The position numbers and the translations under genes are program-made. From the NCBI GenBank assembly GCA_036346355.1, contig CM070591.1, positions 18,646,001 to 18,710,000 on the forward strand: a stretch of DNA of 64,000 nucleotides, given 5' to 3'. This DNA is from Rhipidocladum racemiflorum (lineage: Eukaryota > Streptophyta > Magnoliopsida > Poales > Poaceae). The notes under the pieces are model-generated. The model was not told where the DNA came from, searched no databases, and saw nothing but the letters and a program-made list of their open reading frames with translations. This document shows positions 12,701 to 22,041 of the stretch, in pieces; the stretch's first letter is position 1; each line of letters starts with the position of its first letter.

Positions 12701-15700
12701 CTCCGGCCTGAAACCCGGAGTGTTCGGACTGGTCCGGAGTCTCCGGGTCAAATACCGGAGTCTCCGGATGGGTAGATTCAAGTGTTGTTCCCACCTCGTC
12801 CAAGCAAGCTCAAGATGGTTCCAATGCCACCCAAGATGATGAAGGCCCTATTCAAGCTTTGGACTCAACCGTTCCTCACCCGAGAGTCCATCAAAGCATT
12901 CAGAGGGATCATCCAGTCAACAACATACTTGGAGACATTAACAAGGGAGTATCTACTCGATCTCGAGTTGCAAACTTTTGTGAATTTTACTCGTTTGTTT
13001 CCTCTCTTGAGCCTCTTAAGGTAGATAAAGCTTTTGAAGATCCAGATTGGGTGATGGCCATGCAAGAGGAGCTCAACAATTTCAAGAGAAATCAAGTTTG
13101 GGAGCTTGTCCAAAGACCAAATCAAAACGTGATCGGCACAAAATGGGTCTTCCGGAACAAGCAAGATGAGAATGGAATCGTGACAAGGAACAAAGCTCGT
13201 TTGGTTGCTCAAGGGTACACTCAAATCGAAGGTTTGGATTTCGGTGAAACATATGCTCCAGTAGCTAGGCTTGAATCCATTAGAATATTACTTGCCTTTG
13301 CTACTCACCATGATTTCAAGCTTTATCAAATGGACGTGAAGAGCGCTTTCCTGAATGGACCACTCTCCGAGATGGTCTACGTCGAGCAACCACCCGGCTT
13401 TGAAGATCCAAAACACCCGGACCACGTCTACTATCTACACAAAGCCCTTTATGGACTTAAGCAAGCACCGAGGGCTTGGTTCGAGTGTTTACGAGATTTC
13501 CTTCTCGGACAAGGTTTTGTAGTCGGAAAGGCCGACCCTACTCTCTTTACTAAACACATTGATAATGATTTATTTGTATGCCAAATATATGTCGATGACA
13601 TCATATTTGGATCTACTAATGAGCATTTGTGTAAAGAGTTTAGCAAGATTATGACAAAAAGGTTTGAGATGTCCATGATGGGAGAAATGAAGTTCTTCCT
13701 CGGCTTTCAAGTTAAACAACTCAAGGAAGGAACCTTCATCTGTCAAACCAAGTACATCAAGGACATGCTCAAGAAGTTTGGAATGGAAGACGCCAAGCCT
13801 ATAAAGACATCTATGCAAGCCAACGGGCATCTAGACCTCGACAAAGAAGGTAAACCGGTCATCCAAAAGGTATATCGTTCGATGATCGGTTCTCTCCTTT
13901 ATCTTTGTGCATCTAGGCCCGATATCATGCTTAGCGTTTGTATGTGTGCACGATTTCAAGCCGCTCCAAAAGAGTGCCACATGGTGGCCGTTAAGAGAAT
14001 CTTGAGATACTTAGTGCACACTCCTCATTTCGGACTTTGGTATCCGAAAGGATCTTCCTTTGAACTTGTTGGCTATTCCGATGCGGATTATGCCGATTGT
14101 AAAGTGGATAGGAAGAGTACCTCGGGGACTTGCCAATTCTTGGGTAGGTCTCTAGTCTCGTGGTCTTCCAAGAAACAAAACTCCGTAGCCTTATCCACTG
14201 CCGAAGCCGAATACATAGCTGCCGGGAGTTGTTGTGCCCAATTACTTTGGATGAGACAAACCTTGAGTGATTATGGCCTAAACTACAAAAGTGTTCCACT
14301 ACTGTGTGACAATGAGAGTGCCATAAAAATTGCCAACAATCCCGTCCAACACTCCCGTACAAAACACATAGATATTCGCCATCATTTCCTAAGAGATCAC
14401 GCAACCAAAGGCGAAATTGATATCCAACATGTGAGTACAAATGATCAATTAGCCGATATTTTCACCAAGCCCCTTGACGAGAAAGGTTACGTGAATTGAG
14501 AAGTGGTCTAAATATTCTAGATTCTCGTAACGTGGCTTGATAAGTGCTCATATATTGGTTGGTGAATGAAAAATGAATTTCAAAAACTTATTCATCTTTT
14601 TCTCTGAATTTATTACGTGTTTTTGGCTTTTGATCCTTCGATCTTGTCATTTGCTATGTGACCATAGTTCGCTTGTTTAATTGTTCGGTCATATATCAAG
14701 TTGACATCTTAGGGTCTCTTTCTCCCTCTCATTCGCCAAATTCCTAGATTCTTCGTGGTGGTTTCCCTTTCTCCTAACCGAAATGGGAACCCGAGTATCC
14801 GATTTTCTATCCGACTCTCGGGTTAGTCCGAGTCTCGGACATTTTGTCCGAGTGTCCGGTTGGACCGAGTATCCGGACCGAGTCCGAGTCTCCGGTTGGG
14901 GCGGCCGGTTAAACCCCAAAAATCCCGCGGTTCGCTTTCTTTTCCTATTCCCACCGTGCGTCTCTCCCTCTCCCGTGATCGTCTTGTGGCTAGGGCTTGA
15001 TCCTTCCCTCATCTCCATCTCCAAGGGTTCTTGGACTCCTCCTCTCCCTCGGTTTGGAGATCTTGGTAAGAATCTTGGTGCCCTACCATTTTTCCTTCCG
15101 GGATTGATTTCGTTTCTCATCTTAGGGCCTCTTCTTTCTCTCCTATTTCTAGGGGACGTGGTTTCTATTCCTTTGGCCCTCAAGACTCGGAGAATCGTTC
15201 ACCCTATCTCACCCGTGTTCTTCGTTTCAAATCTCTTGAGGTGAGTTCAATTCCGTGCCCTAATCCCGCGAAATCTTTTGCTAGATTGTGTCCTAGACTT
15301 CATTCCTACTTTCTTGAGGCAATCTAGATTCCTTTCGAGTTGTTGCGGTGATTGGATTCCCCAATTTTGGCCCACCCGTGCGCGATTTCTGGCACATCCG
15401 GAGTATCCGGACTTTTGGTCCGGAGTCTCCGGGTTGGTCCGGAGTATCCGGACATTTTGTCCGGAGTCTCCGGATGCAATCCGGAGTATCCGGACATTTT
15501 GTCCGGACTCTCCGGGTTGGGTGGCTCGGCCAAAATTTGTTTCTCGCTGAATTTCAAGTCGCCTCGCGGCTAATCCTTTTCTCTTACTTTGTCTGGCCAG
15601 ATGGATCCTTCTCAGGGGTCTTCTACTGGTGGTGGTGGTGATCTGCCGAGGGACCCTCCGTCTCCTGACAGTCCCTCCAGTTCACCGTCTGCTCGTCCGG

Positions 15701-18700
15701 CACCCAAGAGGCCGCGTTACGCCGTGGCAAAGAGAAGGGGTGGACTGAGCATTGGGACGTCATCTGCTCAGCAGCCTCCTGTCCAATCCTCTTCCCAGCC
15801 TCCAGCTCAGCAGTCTCAGCAGTAGCAGCAGCAATCTCAGCCTCAGGCTCCGTCCTCCGCTCAGCCTCAGCCCGATCCAGATGAGCATCCTGCAGATACT
15901 CATGCTAGGCTGAGGGATCAGAAGAGAAGGGAGTTACGTGCTTCAGGTCATTTCATTGGCCCCTTCGCCAAGGCCAAGCCTATGTGGAGGTATCCTATGT
16001 CAGTCAACCCCATGAGAGTGATTGACTACAGGACAGGTTCAGGCAAGGGCAAGGCTATAGTTGAGCACAGAAAGAAGAATCCGCTCGACTTCCATCAAGA
16101 TGAGTATGTGGACCGCCGGTTCTGGAACCGGTTTCAGTCAGACTACTATGAGACGGTCCTCTACCCACTTGAGCACCCAGTGGTCAGGATGAAGACCATC
16201 GACTGGGAGTATATGGCAGCAGCTGAGCATCCAGTCTTCGCTCAGGTTCTTGAGATTTGTGAGCTGCATGAGGTGAAAGACATCATGTCTTTCAAGTGTG
16301 ATTGGAACAACGAGATAATCATGCAGTTCTACGCCACCCTGTATTATGACAAGACTGAGGATGCCATTTGGTGGATGACAGATAGGGTGTGGTACAAGGC
16401 CAACAAGAAGAGATTTGCTAGAGTCCTCAAATTTCTGGTACAATGACAAATCAAGCTTCATGAGAAGAAGGTTCTGACTCCTGAGCAGATCGAGTCCTTG
16501 TATGACACATCCAAGAGCTTTACAGTTGGGACCATCAAGGGCCTGAAGGATGTGCCTGCTGTCCTTAACAGGATGTTGAGGGTCACTCTTTGGCCCAAGG
16601 AGGGAGATGCATCTGCCATTAGTTCCTATGGAAGGAACCTGCTATTTCACCTCGTTGAGCGCACTCATCCATTTGACATTGCTGATTTCATTTGGGAGAC
16701 GATGAGGCAGAACGCGCAGAGCAACATGGCCAGCTGCAGTTACGCTCCTTTTGTGATGGCCTTGATCACATCTATCAGCGGACTCAAGTTTGTCAGGGAC
16801 GAGGAGCACCTTTCATACAAGGTTCGTCCTCCGTCTGCTCCAGCTGTTCCCGCTGCCCCTGGTCCTACTCCTCCTAGGACTCGACGCGGTCGTGCCTCGA
16901 GTTCTACGTCTGCTCCGGCTCCTACTGTGCCTTCGGGTACCCCTTCTGAGCAGACTGAGGTTTCGAGTAGCGTGCTTCAGAGGATGTTGAAGCATGTTTT
17001 ATGTCTGTGCCGCGACATCTCCACCAGGCAGAAGATTATGAGCAGGCAGATAAAGAAGAATGGTCAGGACATTCGCAGCATCCGCTGCCACAATGGCGAG
17101 GCAGTCTCTCCCAGCGACTCCTCCGGGTCTTCCGAGGAGAGTAGCGATGCCACTTCCGCAGATCAGCTTTTCGGCATCACCTCTTCTGCTGCTCCTCGTC
17201 CTCCTGTAGATGATCCTGACAGCGAGTATTCCGCGTCCGACGACGAAGGCGACGACGAGTGATCTCCCGTGTCCTCCATTCCTTTTGGTGTCTTGATGCC
17301 AAAGGGGGAGTGATACCTTTAGAGTCGTTTCCTTAATTGTCCCTTTTGTTTGCTGTCGCTCGTGGACTTGTTTTGGGTTGTTTTTCATTATTGTGTTATG
17401 CTGTCGTAAACTCTGTTATTTGTTCTCTCTCCATGTAATGACATTATTGCTTATTTTATGCATGGATTGCTTTCAGTTACTTGTGATGTATTCTCTGATG
17501 CAAATGTTTGAGGGGGAGCTCTCGGTTATTTCTCGTTAAATATGTGCATTTGATTCCACTCAATACTTCTAATGCACACATTTAGGGGGAGCTCCACCTT
17601 TCATTTGAATTGCTAAAGTCAATTTCATATCCTTTTATTTGCTGTTAATTGTGTTGTCATCAATTCACCAAAAAGGGGGAGATTGAAAGTGCATCTAGGC
17701 CCCTCATTTTATTTTGGTGATTAATGATGACACAATTAAAGTGATCTAATGCTTCAACCAAGAATAATGCAGTTATCGAGATCACTTCTAGCTTGGAACA
17801 AGATTGAACACTCCTAAGTGCGTCAAATTTCGACAAAACGGCATCAAGACGAAGACTTGTAATTTTTATATTGCTTTGAGTCTTAAGGATAGCCGTACTA
17901 TTAAGAGGATGCGACGGAAAATCAATTTTAGGATGTGCATGTGCTCAACATCAAAATTTGCATTCAAACTAGCACTCAAACACTTGCATTTTCCAAAAAC
18001 TGGATTTCAAACCGAGCCAGTTAACTCGGAGAGTCCGGACACTAAGTCCGGAGTATCCGGACATTTGGTCCGGAGTCTCCGGGTTAACCCTCTCGGGCAA
18101 ATCGAATTCCAGATAGTCCGGAGTGTCCGGAGAGTCCGGACAACCCGGAGTCTCCGGGTTCATTGTCCGGAGTCTCCGGACAGTTCAAAAAGGGGACAAA
18201 CGGCTAGTTTTCAAAAAGACTATTTAAAGCCTCCACTCCCCTCCAACGGCTAGAATCTCAATTGAGCTCATTCATAGCAGCATTCAAGCCATTCCTAACC
18301 TCTTCCAAGCATTCAATAGAGCTCATACTTCCTCCCACCATTAGATTTGGTTGTTGATCCATTTTGGTGAGGAGAGGAAGAAGCAAAGTGCTAGGTGCAT
18401 TCATTTCTAGTTGTTGAGCACTAGTTCATCCTCCAAGCGATTCTTCGGGGCAATTTTTACTCTTGGAGGTTGAAGGTCTCCTAGACGGCTAGGAGTCACC
18501 GGGAGCTACCAACGCGTGTGGTGAGCCCCGATCGTTTGTGAAGGCGAGTCTCGCCTCTGAAAGGAAAGAGACAAGAAGTGAAGCCGGCGAGTGCATTTGT
18601 GCAACACCGGGAGGAAAGCGGGTTGAAAGAGACCCCGGCTCAAGTGCGACCGAGCCACCTCAACGGAGACGTAGGGTTCCCTTCAAGAACCCGAACTTCG

Positions 18701-19656
18701 GTGAAAATTCGTGTCTCTCTTATTCTCTTTTACTTCCTAGTCTTGCTTATTTGGATTTGAATTTGTAAAGTTAGATCTAGCTCTTTGCTTAGCTTTAATT
18801 CAAATCCTTACTAGCAATTGTTCTAGGTTGTTCTTGCTATCTATTTCTAGTGGTTTATTGTGCTTACTAGAGTAGTCTTATTTGCGTTCCCGAGCCAGCT
18901 AACCCGGAGAGTCCGGACACAAGACCGGACACTCCGGACAAGCCGGAGTATCCGGACCAAAACCCGGAGACTCCGGGTTGACCAGCTCGGCCTGCTTTAA
19001 TTCCGCTGTGATTTTTTAATCCGCCTATTCACCCCCCTCTAGGCGACATCATTGGTCCTTTCAGTCCTATATCAATCAAAGCGATTGTTACAAACCATAT
19101 AAGCAAACAACCCAAACTAAATCTGGCAAAATGTCGCATGTATTACCTTAAAATAGGGATACCATCTCGAACTCGAGCTGATCTTTACGGGTGTTTCATT
19201 GGAACGGGGCCTAATCATCTCTTCTCGCAGCTCTCCAATAGCATACAACACTTCCTTGAAATACCGACTCACTGTTTCTATAGATCGCCTAAATGTGTGA
19301 TGGATAACTCTGAATCTTTGGTTATGCCCAACTACATGGAGGAACATTGCAACTTGCTCCTCTATACATGTGTGTATGCTATCATGTAATAAATTCCTAT
19401 CCTTAAATAGGTTGCATAGGCGGAAAAAGGGGGCTGTTCTCATGCGCAACATGTTGACACACTCGATATCACTAGAGTTAAAAATTAAATTTAGATTGGC
19501 TTGTCGTTCAATGTCTCTATTGCACATAGGACCATAGGTGACTGTAGGTCTAGTAAATCTAGCCAATCTAAGTCTATTAACACAAAATGCATGCATGACC
19601 GTAATAAGTGCAACTGCTTGAACAATAAGCTTCCTTCGTCGGCTTTGCATATCCAT
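6796..19656 (-). CDS. Harbinger DDE transposase, three exons, split by a copia element
   Basis: Exon A is 19656-19147 (170 codons, start MDMQSRRRKL), exon B 7568-7343 and exon C 7255-6796. Splice sites are AAG|GTAATA, AG|GACTGT, CCAG|GTAATG and GATAG|GGAAA. Exon A holds the N-terminal region (ISSSSRWYPYFK at its end). Exon B carries the first catalytic Asp in GAIDGTHV. Exon C carries the second Asp in LVDAGYACR and the Glu in VKVERAFGALKNRF, the DDE_4 triad. Exons B and C sum to one base short of whole codons, and the frame breaks just after GYACR near 7222. The intron between A and B holds the 11.5-kb Sirevirus. The protein would cut at TTA/TAA sites and move the element together with ORF1. 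About 398 residues if unbroken. Confidence 0.85.
7566..7570. repeat. Target-site duplication of the Sirevirus, left
   Basis: GTCCT here and at 19064-19068 flank the copia element. Read on the minus strand it is AGGAC, which contains the AG splice acceptor and first exon bases of transposase exon B. Confidence 0.9.
7571..8993 (+). repeat. Sirevirus 5' LTR
   Basis: 1423 bp, TG...CA. It contains arrays of CCGGAGT(A/C)TCCGG palindromes at about 7915-8115 and 8840-8910, and a TATA box at 8156. It is 43 bp longer than the 3' LTR, mainly through extra array units around 7935-7985. Confidence 0.9.
8156..8164 (+). promoter_or_regulatory. Sirevirus LTR TATA box
   Basis: TATTTAAAG lies about 40 bp downstream of the first palindrome array and about 840 bp before the LTR end. 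It is the best TATA match in the LTR and is conserved at 18221-18229 in the 3' LTR. Use as promoter is inferred. Confidence 0.55.
8996..9008 (+). other. Sirevirus primer-binding site
   Basis: TGGTATCAGAGCC begins two bases after the 5' LTR. It is complementary to the 3' end of plant initiator tRNA-Met, the usual primer for copia elements. Confidence 0.9.
9050..11264 (+). CDS. gag: Sirevirus gag polyprotein, frameshifted
   Basis: The first part (9050-9865) starts MSDIEKVTE and contains the gag capsid-type region (FDGTRYAAWKHKM near residue 52). The second part (9816-11264) is in another frame. It carries a zinc knuckle of the form CX2CX4HX4C (CYECGEPDHFIAEC, at about 10014), then basic K-rich and acidic Ser/Glu-rich stretches and a long coiled-coil region. 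A single-base change in the AAG repeat near 9795-9812 explains the switch of frame. Gag would form the cytoplasmic virus-like particle and bind element RNA. The long tail after the knuckle is typical of Sireviruses. Confidence 0.85.
11279..12775 (+). CDS. pol: Sirevirus pol part 1: protease and integrase, interrupted
   Basis: The frame opens at 11279 after a TAG. The aspartic protease motif WILDSGCTHHM has its DSG at 11312-11320. An in-frame TGA at 11375-11377 cuts the protease. From 11432 the frame is open through the integrase: HHCC zinc site (WHRRLAH, then CSACQAGK), first catalytic Asp in HMDLFDP (the usual LFGP has Asp for Gly), second in RSDNGTEF, and Glu in NGVAERKNR. It ends in a palindrome-array stretch (about 12694-12769) and a TAG at 12773. 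Integrase would insert element cDNA into the genome. The stops make this copy's Pol defective unless read through. Confidence 0.85.
12694..12770. repeat. Palindrome array inside pol, between integrase and RT
   Basis: Several units of ACCCGGAGTCTCCGGC type occur in the coding junction of integrase and RT, translated as Pro/Ser/Arg-rich linker. The same motif fills the LTRs and the pol-env spacer. The pol reading frame is lost at the end of this array. Confidence 0.75.
12781..14499 (+). CDS. pol: Sirevirus pol part 2: reverse transcriptase and RNase H
   Basis: This frame (frame 1) is open from about 12781, with the first ATG at 12859. It holds the copia RT: KWVFRNKQDENG, NKARLVAQGY, the LYQMDVKSAFLNG block and the catalytic YVDD (residues 244-247 from that ATG). 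RNase H follows with Asp in GYSDADYADC, Glu in STAEAEYIAA and Asp in LLCDNESAIK, then the C-terminal FTKPL motif. It is shifted by one frame from the integrase part, so the polyprotein is broken at the palindrome array. RT and RNase H make element cDNA inside the particle. No internal stop was seen. Confidence 0.9.
   Translation, partial: SVVPTSSKQAQDGSNATQDDEGPIQALDSTVPHPRVHQSIQRDHPVNNILGDINKGVSTRSRVANFCEFYSFVSSLEPLKVDKAFEDPDWVMAMQEELNNFKRNQVWELVQRPNQNVIGTKWVFRNKQDENGIVTRNKARLVAQGYTQIEGLDFGETYAPVARLESIRILLAFATHHDFKLYQMDVKSAFLNGPLSEMVYVEQPPGFEDPKHPDHVYYLHKALYGLKQAPRAWFECLRDFLLGQGFVVGKADPTLFTKHIDNDLFVCQIYVDDIIFGSTNEHLCKEFSKIMTKRFEMSMMGEMKFFLGFQVKQLKEGTFICQTKYIKDMLKKFGMEDAKPIKTSMQANGHLDLDKEGKPVIQKVYRSMIGSLLYLCASRPDIMLSVCMCARFQAAPKECHMVAVKRILRYLVHTPHFGLWYPKGSSFELVGYSDADYADCKVDRKSTSGTCQFLGRSLVSWSSKKQNSVALSTAEAEYIAAGSCCAQLLWMRQTLSDYGLNYKSVPLLCDNESAIKIANNPVQHSRTKHIDIRHHFLRDHATKGEIDIQHVSTNDQLADIFTKPLDEKGYVN
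14500..15600 (+). other. Sirevirus pol-env spacer with palindrome arrays and a candidate intron
   Basis: There is no convincing gene. Palindrome arrays of the CGGA-N3-TCCG type lie at about 14790-14905 and 15397-15520. A strong splice donor CTTGAG|GTGAGTT is at 15240/15241. A strong acceptor, with a CTAAT branch-like site and pyrimidine tract, ends in GGCCAG|ATGG at 15600/15601, exactly at the start codon of the next ORF. The open frame at 14783-15244 is low-complexity and is not called. Confidence 0.6.
15601..17262 (+). CDS. Sirevirus extra 3' ORF in env position, two in-frame stops
   Basis: One frame runs from the ATG at 15601 to a stop at 17262, with a TAG at 15823-15825 and a TGA at 16444-16446. 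The first stop lies in a run of CAG codons (CAG to TAG) and the second could come from CGA to TGA. Both fit cytosine deamination. The N-terminus is Ser/Pro/Gln-rich with a basic APKRPRYAVAKRR. The centre (about codons 120-290) is a folded, aromatic-rich domain (FWNRFQSDYY, WWMTDRVWYK) resembling the 'putative plant transposon protein' regions of grass elements. The C-terminus is acidic. I see no signal peptide or clear membrane segment, so an envelope role is doubtful. Function unknown. Confidence 0.7.
17301..17683 (+). other. Multiple polypurine tracts before the Sirevirus 3' LTR
   Basis: AGGGGGAG-type motifs occur at 17303-17310, 17511-17518, 17584-17591 and 17674-17681. The last directly abuts the 3' LTR and is the likely plus-strand primer. 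Repeated polypurine motifs in this place are a known Sirevirus feature. Confidence 0.75.
17684..19063 (+). repeat. Sirevirus 3' LTR
   Basis: 1380 bp, TGAAAG...CTTTCA. It carries the same arrays as the 5' LTR (about 18025-18180 and 18900-18985) and a TATA box at 18221. It differs from the 5' LTR mostly by fewer array units. Confidence 0.9.
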
Positions 19657-20998
19657 CTAACAAATAGTATTTTCAATCAAACTATAAGTAGACAGTCATC
19701 ACCATGATTAACTCTAAATCAAACCATAAATACACATAGTAGCAAACAAGAATCAGAGGGCAACAATGAAGTATTCATCACAAATTCTGAAGTATTCATG
19801 GTATTGAAGTATTCATGGTACTGAAGTACCAGGATTAAACATGCCCAGAAGTATTCATGGAACCACATATTCAGAATAATAGAATCCTAGTTCTCTTTAC
19901 AAGCAAGAATACTAGAATGTAAGATTAATACAGGTGGGTATCCGATAGTACACTAGTAGCCTAGTACTACCTTCTGAAAAGCATCTAAATTTTATTGCAC
20001 ATTTTATGACTAGCAAAACTGAAAGGATGCTACTCCTTGAATAATAAGTAGTTCAATCCTGGGAGTATGCACTAATAATGTTTATCTGCCATTATCCCAT
20101 TCATAATCAATCAGAACAAGGATGACATACCATTCTTTTTCTCAACAGTCTGATGACATAATCAGAACAAGGATGACATAATCAGAACAAGGATGTACTA
20201 CTAATGATTGCCAGATGATAGAGTATATTGGTTAACAACAGGGAAGTAGTAATCTGACATACCATTCTTTTTCTCAACCTAGAGATGATCCAATAGTCAT
20301 ATTTTCATTATCTGCAGTAAGCCAGTGATCATGGTGCAGAGAGGTTTAATTTTGCGGGTAAGATCCTCAAGAAATCAATTGATTGACAAATATACTCTAT
20401 CATCAGGCAACAAATATACTCTACCATCAACCAGAATCAGTGATAGATCGAAGTAAAATACAACAAATACAACAACCACTGAGATCCATTGTAGAGGATG
20501 GAATCGAACCTTCAAGCAGAGAGGCGCCGGAGGGGAAGAAGTCGACGGGCGGAGAGGCGCCGACGGGGATGAGGTCGAAGACCGGCTGGAGGCTCGTCGG
20601 GGGTCGGAGACGGGCGGAGAGGCGCCGTCGGAGAAACCCTAGGCCACGCGAGGAGGAGAGGATGGCGGAGCTGCGCGTGCGCGGAGGAGGAGATGAGGGC
20701 GGAGAGGCGCCGGGGGGGATGAGGTCGACGGGCGGAGAGGCGCCGGCGGGAAACCCTAGCCCACGCGAGGAGGAGGGCGGAGCTGCGCGTGCGCGGAGGG
20801 CGGAGGCGACTGCGAGATGGTGCATGCGCGGAGCCAGGCCCGCGAGAAACGCCTAACTCTCTCGTTTCCGCGCGGCTTGGCTCCGGGGGGAGACTGCATC
20901 CGGCGGGCCTGGCCCAGCAGCAGAAAAATCCAACCAAACAGTAGCGGGCTGCATGTCTAGAGCCACTTCTCCCCAAATACAAGCAACCAAACAGCCTA
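19657..20998. other. Harbinger right non-coding end
   Basis: This is the region upstream of the minus-strand transposase start. It is AT-rich to about 20480, with a GTATTCATGG-AAGTATTCA repeat near 19770-19860. From 20515 to 20900 it is very GC-rich, with GGCGGAGAGGCGCCG repeats. It ends in inverted CCAACCAAACAG sites (about 20929 and 20983). The GC-rich part may hold the transposase promoter and leader. Frames there are low-complexity and not called. Confidence 0.5.
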
Positions 20999-21904
20999 TT
21001 AAATGCTCCACCATGGTCGCCGAGGACGAGGACCCCCTCCATCGCAGATATGATCTGCGGCACAGGCATACCGCCAGAAAGAACGATCTCTGTACGAAAT
21101 TCCCGCAGTCAAATCGAATCAAACTATCGTATGCCATTGCCGACGTCACATTTTCATTTGCCGAAATGAAAACGCAGGAAGAACGTGACACCAGTGCTCA
21201 CCGATGGCCTCCCGGACGGACTGGTGCGGTATGATCACGTCGGCACACGGCTCGTCTGGAAGATGTCGCTGAGGTAGAGGTGGTTCGTCGGCAAGTAGAC
21301 GCAGGCGAGCTCCTGATCACCTCCTCCTTGAAGGCCCGTAAGCTCTGGTCTGAAATGATCAACACATTGTGACAGCACCTAATTGTTTGGAAACATCTGC
21401 AAGTTTAAATTTTCAAAGATCAAAGTACACATTGGTTTGCGCAGTTTTGTTGAGGATGAGTTTGTACCTGGTGATATCGCGCCGCTGATTTGCTTGGAAG
21501 CGGAATAGATATGGCGAACGAGCGGCATCTTCTTGACGAAGAACTCACCGAGGCCAAGAAGAGAGGCTCCCAGCCACGACGACATGAACACGCCGACGAG
21601 GACGATGAAGGTGATCGAAGTGGCAAACCCCAGACCTGCTTGAGATCGATGAAAATGATCATCAAGTGCAAAGAAAGAAAAAAGAAACCTAATTAGTTAT
21701 CAAGAGTTTCGGACTTGTGCATGAGTGATTTCAGTTAGCCTCTCTCTTTCATGAACTCTTTCAGTGCGAATTGATCGATGGTGAGTAGCGAATTACCGAA
21801 GACGTCTATGCCGAGATGGATGTAGACTGGAGAGGAAGCCGTCGACGAAGCGGACGAACCACCAGGTCGTGTAGAATGTGATGGCCATCGGCAGCACGAT
21901 GACA
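20999..21904 (-). pseudogene. COV/LCV-like (DUF502) membrane protein gene, broken
   Basis: Four exons are readable on the minus strand with good splice sites: 21904-21797 (VIVLPMAITFYTTWWFVRF), 21635-21468 (GLGFATSITFIVLVGVFMSS, then KKMPLVRHIYSASKQIS), 21349-21202 (RAFKEEVI, then CVYLPTNHLYLSDIF and DVIIPHQSVREAI) and 21089-20999 (IVLSGGMPVPQIIS). These match the COV1 family, multi-pass membrane proteins first described in vascular patterning. Breaks: a small indel near 21830 shifts the first exon frame, the third exon lacks about 25-30 codons after EEVI and shifts frame again, and the last exon is cut by the Harbinger element (its tail is at 4145-4106). No 5' exon was found in the window. 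The 5' intron holds the gypsy nest. Confidence 0.85.
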
Positions 21905-22041
21905 CTGAAGAGTTGCAGATCATGGAGAGATGTTGAAGCACGCATAAACTAGTTCAGTTTGCAAGTATTATCTAAATTTTGCTGCTTAGTAGCAATATAT
22001 GAAGCCAATGGCTTGCAGAAAACTACTACATAAATACAACC
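21905..22041 (-). other. Intron remnant of the COV-like gene
   Basis: This short non-coding stretch lies between the splice acceptor at 21905 and the gypsy insertion. Positions 22037-22041 are the left CAACC target-site duplication. The same intron should continue at 47226 on the far side of the gypsy nest. Confidence 0.6.

Larger units (their letters stand above)
7571..19063 (+). mobile_element. Sirevirus-type Ty1/copia retrotransposon, 11.5 kb
   Basis: It has two long LTRs (7571-8993 and 17684-19063) starting TGAAAG and ending CTTTCA, a 5-bp TSD GTCCT, a primer-binding site matching the tRNA-Met 3' end, a gag with one CCHC knuckle, pol in the copia order protease-integrase-RT-RNase H, an extra ORF after pol, and several AGGGGGAG polypurine motifs. 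These together are the Sirevirus hallmark. The LTRs look very similar apart from length changes in a palindrome array, which suggests a fairly recent insertion. All main ORFs carry at least one disruption, so this copy is probably not autonomous. Confidence 0.92.
4149..20998 (-). mobile_element. PIF/Harbinger transposon with nested Sirevirus
   Basis: The termini are inverted: left TATGCTGTTTGGTTG, right (reverse complement) TAGGCTGTTTGGTTG. They are flanked by a 3-bp TTA duplication (4146-4148 and 20999-21001), the PIF/Harbinger signature. CTGTTTGGTTG repeats recur just inside both ends. The element carries the two genes expected of this superfamily, a Myb/SANT-like ORF1 and a DDE transposase, both on the minus strand. 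Without the nested copia element it would be about 5.35 kb. It is inserted in the last coding exon of a COV-like gene. Confidence 0.9.

Noticed and set aside
14783..15244. 153-codon frame in the Sirevirus pol-env spacer with hydrophobic stretches
   Set aside because: It starts in a palindrome array and ends at the candidate splice donor, with low-complexity composition and no recognised motif. Better explained as spacer.
20383..21069. Frames on both strands in the GC-rich Harbinger end
   Set aside because: They are made of GGCGGAGAGGCGCCG repeats and cross the transposon boundary.
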